DNA of 19,588 bases from Deferribacteraceae bacterium UBA1873 (GTDB lineage: Bacteria; Chrysiogenota; Deferribacteres; Deferribacterales; Flexistipitaceae). Within the stretch, counting starts at the first letter, position 1. Each line of letters begins with the position of its first letter. Both the position numbers and the translations under genes were made by a program. The notes under the pieces were generated by a model. That model saw only the letters and a program-made list of their open reading frames with translations. It was not told the DNA's origin and searched no databases. Below, in pieces: positions 16,662-19,588 of the stretch. The DNA is taken from the NCBI GenBank assembly GCA_002338145.1, contig DDHP01000001.1:20501-40088 (forward strand), read 5' to 3'.

Positions 16662-16699
16662 TTGACAAACACTGTTTTTTTATAAAATAATATTATAAT
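16662..16699 (+). promoter_or_regulatory. Candidate promoter(s) of the ehu operon
   Basis: TTGACA (16662-16667) is an exact -35 consensus and TATAAT (16694-16699) an exact -10 consensus, but 26 bases separate them, too many for one sigma-70 promoter. TAAAAT (16683-16688) is 15 bases from the -35, slightly short, and AAATAA (16685-16690) is at 17. Either two promoters overlap or one of the weaker -10 boxes is used. The transcript would have a leader of about 140-150 bases. Confidence 0.5.
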
Positions 16700-16745
16700 A
16701 TTTAATATGCAAATAGATATGTTAACTGATTACTGCAGAATGTAA

Positions 16746-16772
16746 AACCTTTGGAGATGATAGCAAAGGGTT
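16746..16772 (+). other. Hairpin in the ehu leader
   Basis: AACCTTTG (16746-16753) pairs with CAAAGG plus TT (16764-16769 and 16771-16772), leaving G16770 bulged and a 10-base loop. It is a modest hairpin just upstream of the tiny reading frame at 16774. It could be part of a regulatory leader or chance; I could not match it to a known riboswitch class. Confidence 0.35.
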
Positions 16773-16773
16773 A

Positions 16774-16818
16774 ATGTATATGGTGAGGATAAGGCGGTTT
16801 AGAAGAACCGTTTTATAA
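16774..16818 (+). CDS. Possible arginine-rich leader peptide (14 codons)
   Basis: ATG 16774 opens a 14-codon frame, MYMVRIRRFRRTVL, ending at TAA 16816-16818. Five of 14 codons are arginine (AGG, AGG, CGG, AGA, AGA). AAAGGG (16765-16770) could serve as a ribosome binding site, better spaced for the second ATG at 16780. The frame overlaps a hairpin (16791-16814) in which stalled ribosomes could change folding. It lies 28 bases before ehuB. A frame this short can arise by chance, and there is no direct evidence of translation. Confidence 0.25.
   Translation: MYMVRIRRFRRTVL
16791..16814 (+). promoter_or_regulatory. Leader hairpin, weak terminator-like
   Basis: AAGGCGGTT (16791-16799) can pair with AACCGTTTT (16806-16814) around TAGAAG: five Watson-Crick pairs at the core, two G-T pairs and two A-T pairs. 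If only the core pairs, four Ts follow directly, giving a weak terminator-like shape. It sits between the candidate promoter and ehuB and could act as an attenuator. Confidence 0.35.
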
Positions 16819-16845
16819 AAAAGTGAGGCAAGGAGGTATGTGATT

Positions 16846-17727
16846 ATGTTTAACAAATTCAGAAAGTTAGGAATCAGTTTCTTAGCAGTAGGGTTGTTTG
16901 CACTTTTATCAGCTGGTGTAGCTTCAGCTCAGAGTACACTTAAAGAGATTAAAGAAAGAGGCTATGTACGTGTTGCCACTGCAAATGAAATTCCCTACGG
17001 CTATGTAGATGCAGGCGGTAATGCAATGGGAGCCGGACCGGAAGTTGCCAGAGCGGTTTTAAAACGTATGGGGATTGAGGATATACAGTGGGTTGTTACA
17101 AGTTTCAGTTCTCTTATCCCCGGTTTAAAAGCAAATCGTTTTGATATGGCGGCTGCAGAGCAGGCTATTCTGCCTGATCGTTGTAAACAGGTGGATTATG
17201 CTACAGTACCCAATTCTTCCTATGGTGAAGGACTGCTGGTGAAAGCCGGGAATCCCAAAAATATTCATTCACATAAGGATTTTGTCAAGCGCAAAGATCT
17301 GAAAGTTGCCCTTATGGCTGGCGCTGATCAGCTTGAAATGCTGCAGGCAATCGGTGTGCCGCAGTCGCAAATGGTTATGATTCAGACAAATGCAGATGCT
17401 ATTTCAACTGTGGCCACAGGAAGAGCCGATGCTTATGCTGCTACAGGTCTGACTGCAGCTAATCTGGCGAAGAAGAGTGATAAGGTTGAACTGGCCGATC
17501 CTTTCGAAGATCCTGTGATAGATGGTAAAGAGATTCGTAGCTGGGGGAGCTTTACTTTTAATAAAGAATCCGATGATTTCCGCATGGCGTTTAGTAAAGA
17601 GCTGAAAAAGTTTAAAAAGACCGAAGAGTGGAGAAATATCCTTGAGAAAAACGGATTTACACCTTCTGATATAGAAGGTTCTTTTAGATATACTGCTGAA
17701 GAGCTTTGTTCTGGAGAAGGTATTTAA
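16846..17727 (+). CDS. ehuB: Ectoine/hydroxyectoine ABC transporter substrate-binding protein
   Basis: Periplasmic binding protein of the polar amino acid type, delivering ectoine or hydroxyectoine to the EhuCD permease. The 293-residue precursor has a signal peptide (MFNKFRK, hydrophobic core, ASA at 26-28). The mature part opens LKEIKERGYVRVATANEIPYGYV. Resemblance to EhuB includes the NExPY/F segment, LPDRC with C113, and a C-terminal YTAEELC with C288; these are the only two cysteines and may form a disulfide. Ectoine-pocket residues were not checked by alignment. ATG 16846 is preferred over GTG 16840 because AGGAGG (16831-16836) is 9 bases upstream. A related amino acid ligand cannot be excluded. 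Confidence 0.87.
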   Translation: MFNKFRKLGISFLAVGLFALLSAGVASAQSTLKEIKERGYVRVATANEIPYGYVDAGGNAMGAGPEVARAVLKRMGIEDIQWVVTSFSSLIPGLKANRFDMAAAEQAILPDRCKQVDYATVPNSSYGEGLLVKAGNPKNIHSHKDFVKRKDLKVALMAGADQLEMLQAIGVPQSQMVMIQTNADAISTVATGRADAYAATGLTAANLAKKSDKVELADPFEDPVIDGKEIRSWGSFTFNKESDDFRMAFSKELKKFKKTEEWRNILEKNGFTPSDIEGSFRYTAEELCSGEGI

Positions 17728-17746
17728 ATAAGACTGTATCAGATGG

Positions 17747-17779
17747 GCGCCCGGTTGTTAAATCTCGGGCGCTTTCTTT
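17747..17779 (+). terminator. Intercistronic hairpin with T tract between ehuB and ehuC
   Basis: GCGCCCG (17747-17753) and CGGGCGC (17766-17772) form a 7-bp all-GC stem around a 12-base loop, and TTTCTTT (17773-17779) follows. It sits in the 88-base gap between ehuB and ehuC. It has intrinsic terminator form but lies inside an operon, so it is probably leaky, or it protects the ehuB message from 3' decay. Either would make the binding protein more abundant than the permease. Confidence 0.75.
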
Positions 17780-17815
17780 ATTATACTTCCTGTATTCAGG
17801 ATAGCGGAGGTATGA

Positions 17816-18493
17816 ATGGACTGGATCGATTATTTAGGACCTATGTTAGATGGGGCTTGGATTACAGTTAAGTTAACGTTTTATTCCACAATTCTCGGCG
17901 CAGTTTTTTCTTTTTTATTTGGACTCGGGAAACTTGCCCGCCACTGGTATTTTAAAATCCCTTCCGTTGTATATATAGAAGTATTCAGGGGCACTTCGTT
18001 ATTGGTGCAGATGTTCTGGCTGTTTTATGCTTTACCGTTGGTGGGGGATATTTTAGGTCTTAATATGCGTATTCCACCTGTTGTTGCAGGTGTCTTAGCG
18101 TTATCTGCAAATATCGGGGCTTATGGGGCTGAGGTTGTGCGAGGGGCCATACAGGCTGTATCTAAAAAGCAATATGAAGCAGCGACTGCTCTTAATTTTA
18201 CTCCCAAACAAACATTATGGCGTATCGCTCTGCCTCAGGCAATACCTGAAATGATGCCTCCTTTTGGCAATCTTGCCATTCAAAATTTAAAGGATACCGC
18301 TTTGGTTTCCCTTATTACAATATCTGATTTGGCTTTTGTCTCCGAAAGACTCAGAAATCTAACACAGGAAAGTGCAGTGGTCTATACACTGGCTCTTTTT
18401 ATGTATTTCGGTATGGCTTTGGTACTGGCAGGTATGCTTAAAATGCTCAGTCAATATGTTGGCACCTGGCGCCGTGCAGCGGGAGGTAAGTGA
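17816..18493 (+). CDS. ehuC: Ectoine/hydroxyectoine ABC transporter permease EhuC
   Basis: Inner-membrane permease subunit of the HisM/GlnP type, 225 residues with about five spans (near 15-38, 52-76, 86-106, 146-170, 188-212). The EAA loop that docks the ATPase is at 121-144: E121-A122-A123, N127 where glycine is usual, then LPQAIP at 139-144. The segment FRGTSLLVQMFWLFYALP (57-74) is typical of these permeases. ATG 17816 has GGAGG at 17806-17810. The assignment as EhuC rather than another polar amino acid permease rests on similarity plus the neighbouring EhuB and EhuA features. Confidence 0.87.
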   Translation: MDWIDYLGPMLDGAWITVKLTFYSTILGAVFSFLFGLGKLARHWYFKIPSVVYIEVFRGTSLLVQMFWLFYALPLVGDILGLNMRIPPVVAGVLALSANIGAYGAEVVRGAIQAVSKKQYEAATALNFTPKQTLWRIALPQAIPEMMPPFGNLAIQNLKDTALVSLITISDLAFVSERLRNLTQESAVVYTLALFMYFGMALVLAGMLKMLSQYVGTWRRAAGGK

Positions 18494-19188
18494 TGTTATT
18501 CGGGATTGAATGGAATACAGCTTCAAATCTTGCTTTTGCAACCTCTATTCTCCCTATTTTACTGATAGGGCTCATTACAACGTTAAAAGCTACAGTTGTG
18601 GGTTTTATTTTGGCAATTGTTATCGGCTTGGTATTAGCGGCCTTGAAAGGTGCACCTCTGAAGGTAATAAGCTATCCGGCTGCTTTTGTTATTGAGTTTT
18701 TGCGGGATACTCCGCTGCTTATACAGTTGTTTTTTGTTTTTTACGTTCTCCCGGAGCTTACTGGTATTGCAATTCCGGCGTTTGTTGCAGGTGCTGTTGC
18801 GCTTGGTTTGCAGTATAGTGCATATTGTGCCGAGGTTTACAGAGGAGGTCTGGAAGCTGTCCCATGGGGGCAGCACGAAGCTATCAAGGCGTTGAATTTA
18901 CCATCTGCTTATGGTTTTTTTCATATTATTTTGCCTCAGGCTATACCGCGTATTATTCCTGCCTTGGGTAATTATCTTGTTTCCATTATGAAAGACGTTC
19001 CCATATTAAGTGTTGTCACTGTTTTGGAAATGATGACCATAGCCAGAATTATCGGTGACAGAACCTATAATTATCTTGTTCCCCTGTCGATGGTGGGGAT
19101 ATTATACCTGATATTGACATTGCTGGCATCATTCTTGGTACGGTTTATAGACATGAAACTTCCCAAGAGTGGAATACCACTTAAATAA
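18493..19188 (+). CDS. ehuD: Ectoine/hydroxyectoine ABC transporter permease EhuD
   Basis: Second permease subunit, 231 residues from ATG 18493, expected to pair with EhuC. Hydrophobic spans lie near 14-50, 60-88, 90-110 and 190-220. The EAA loop EAIKALNL is at 129-136, with LPQAIP at 147-152. FLRDTPLLIQLFFVFYVLP (69-87) is the family's conserved periplasmic-side segment. ATG 18493 overlaps the ehuC stop by one base (TGATG) and has GGGAGG (18481-18486) at good spacing; GTG 18490 is too close to that site. ehuA follows after 12 bases. Confidence 0.87.
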   Translation: MLFGIEWNTASNLAFATSILPILLIGLITTLKATVVGFILAIVIGLVLAALKGAPLKVISYPAAFVIEFLRDTPLLIQLFFVFYVLPELTGIAIPAFVAGAVALGLQYSAYCAEVYRGGLEAVPWGQHEAIKALNLPSAYGFFHIILPQAIPRIIPALGNYLVSIMKDVPILSVVTVLEMMTIARIIGDRTYNYLVPLSMVGILYLILTLLASFLVRFIDMKLPKSGIPLK

Positions 19189-19200
19189 GCGAGGTAAAAA

Positions 19201-19588
19201 TGAGCGAACCTATGATTAAATTTGATAAAGTCACAAAGAAATTTGGTGATCATGTTGTACTTAAAGAACTTGAGTTTGAAGTTCAGCCCAATGAGATGGT
19301 CACGATTATTGGGCCATCCGGATCCGGTAAATCCACAATACTCAGGATTTTGATGACGCTGGAGCCTATCAATGGAGGGGTTGTTTACGTGGACGGCGAG
19401 CCGCTATGGCATGAAGAGCGTGACGGCAAATTTGTGCCTGCAAGTGAACAACATTTGAGAAAGATGCGCTCAAAACTTGGTATGGTTTTTCAGCAATTTA
19501 ATCTGTTTCCCCATATGACAGTTCGTCGTAATCTGACGGAAGCGCCGATAAGAGTGCTGGGGCTATCAAAAAAAGAAGCTGTTGAAAG
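19201..19588 (+). CDS. ehuA: Ectoine/hydroxyectoine ABC transporter ATPase EhuA (partial, runs off window)
   Basis: ATP-binding subunit powering the importer. The visible 129 codons include Walker A GPSGSGKST (38-46) and the Q-loop in GMVFQQFNLFPH, with Q98 as the Q-loop glutamine. The LSGGQ signature, Walker B and H-loop lie beyond the window. Between the beta strands is a charged insertion (about residues 70-90, LWHEERDGKFVPASEQHLRK) that I associate with EhuA and that most polar amino acid ATPases lack. EAPIRVLGLSKKEA matches the family. Start ATG 19201 has GAGGT at 19191-19195. Confidence 0.9.

Larger units (their letters stand above)
16482..16845. other. 364-base non-coding region before ehuB
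   Basis: It contains the terminator of the upstream unit (16490-16512), an AT-rich stretch with a small inverted repeat ACAGA (16533-16537) / TCTGT (16544-16548), promoter-like boxes (16662-16699) and a structured leader (16746-16845) with a possible 14-codon reading frame. There is no convincing long reading frame, tRNA or CRISPR. The length and promoter elements mark the boundary of an independently controlled operon. Confidence 0.7.

Noticed and set aside
16741..16820. Possible cyclic-di-GMP or other known riboswitch in the ehu leader
   Set aside because: I compared it from memory with the cores of GEMM, ZTP and guanidine classes and did not find their conserved cores. Only generic hairpins are visible.

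Overview
The window is an AT-rich, gene-dense stretch in which every supported gene lies on the + strand. It encodes a Gram-negative (diderm) bacterium: BamA, Skp/OmpH and the lipid A enzymes LpxD, LpxA and LpxI are all present. The gene order (rpmE-thyX-DUF1385-prfA-prmC-murA-hisG, then bamA-skp-lpxD-fabZ-lpxA-Gfo/Idh-lpxI), the flavin-dependent thymidylate synthase, a CheX-like protein, a prepilin peptidase and an ectoine transporter suggest a motile anaerobe. A Deferribacteres-like, salt-adapted organism (Flexistipes type) is my best guess. That is inference from gene content and order; I ran no taxonomic search.

Region 1 (1-156) holds a short perfect palindrome and a candidate promoter. 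Region 2 (157-5961) carries translation, envelope and metabolic genes: ribosomal protein L31, ThyX, a DUF1385 membrane protein, release factor 1 and the methylase that modifies it, MurA, and the short form of HisG. Region 3 (5966-12764) is the outer-membrane block: BamA, Skp, LpxD, FabZ, LpxA, a Gfo/Idh/MocA dehydrogenase and LpxI. LpxA and LpxD start lipid A synthesis, FabZ competes for the same hydroxyacyl-ACP pool, LpxI makes lipid X, and BamA with Skp assembles outer-membrane proteins. Region 4 (12754-16481) holds a CheX-type phosphatase, a prepilin peptidase, tyrosyl-tRNA synthetase and a DUF1015 protein, and ends in a hairpin terminator at 16490-16512. Genes in regions 2-4 mostly overlap or lie a few bases apart. 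The only sizeable internal gap is 148 bases (1138-1285), so long polycistronic transcripts are likely.

Region 5 (16482-19588) starts with a 364-base non-coding stretch holding the terminator, promoter-like elements and a structured leader with a tiny arginine-rich reading frame. It is followed by ehuB-ehuC-ehuD-ehuA, an ABC importer of the ectoine/hydroxyectoine type; ehuA runs off the window. A GC-rich hairpin between ehuB and ehuC probably makes the binding protein more abundant than the permease.

Most of the window is conserved housekeeping DNA, and I see no clearly new system. The points most worth a second look are the ehu leader, the Gfo/Idh dehydrogenase inside the lipid A block, the CheX-like gene coupled to lpxI, and the altered aspartate spacing in the prepilin peptidase.
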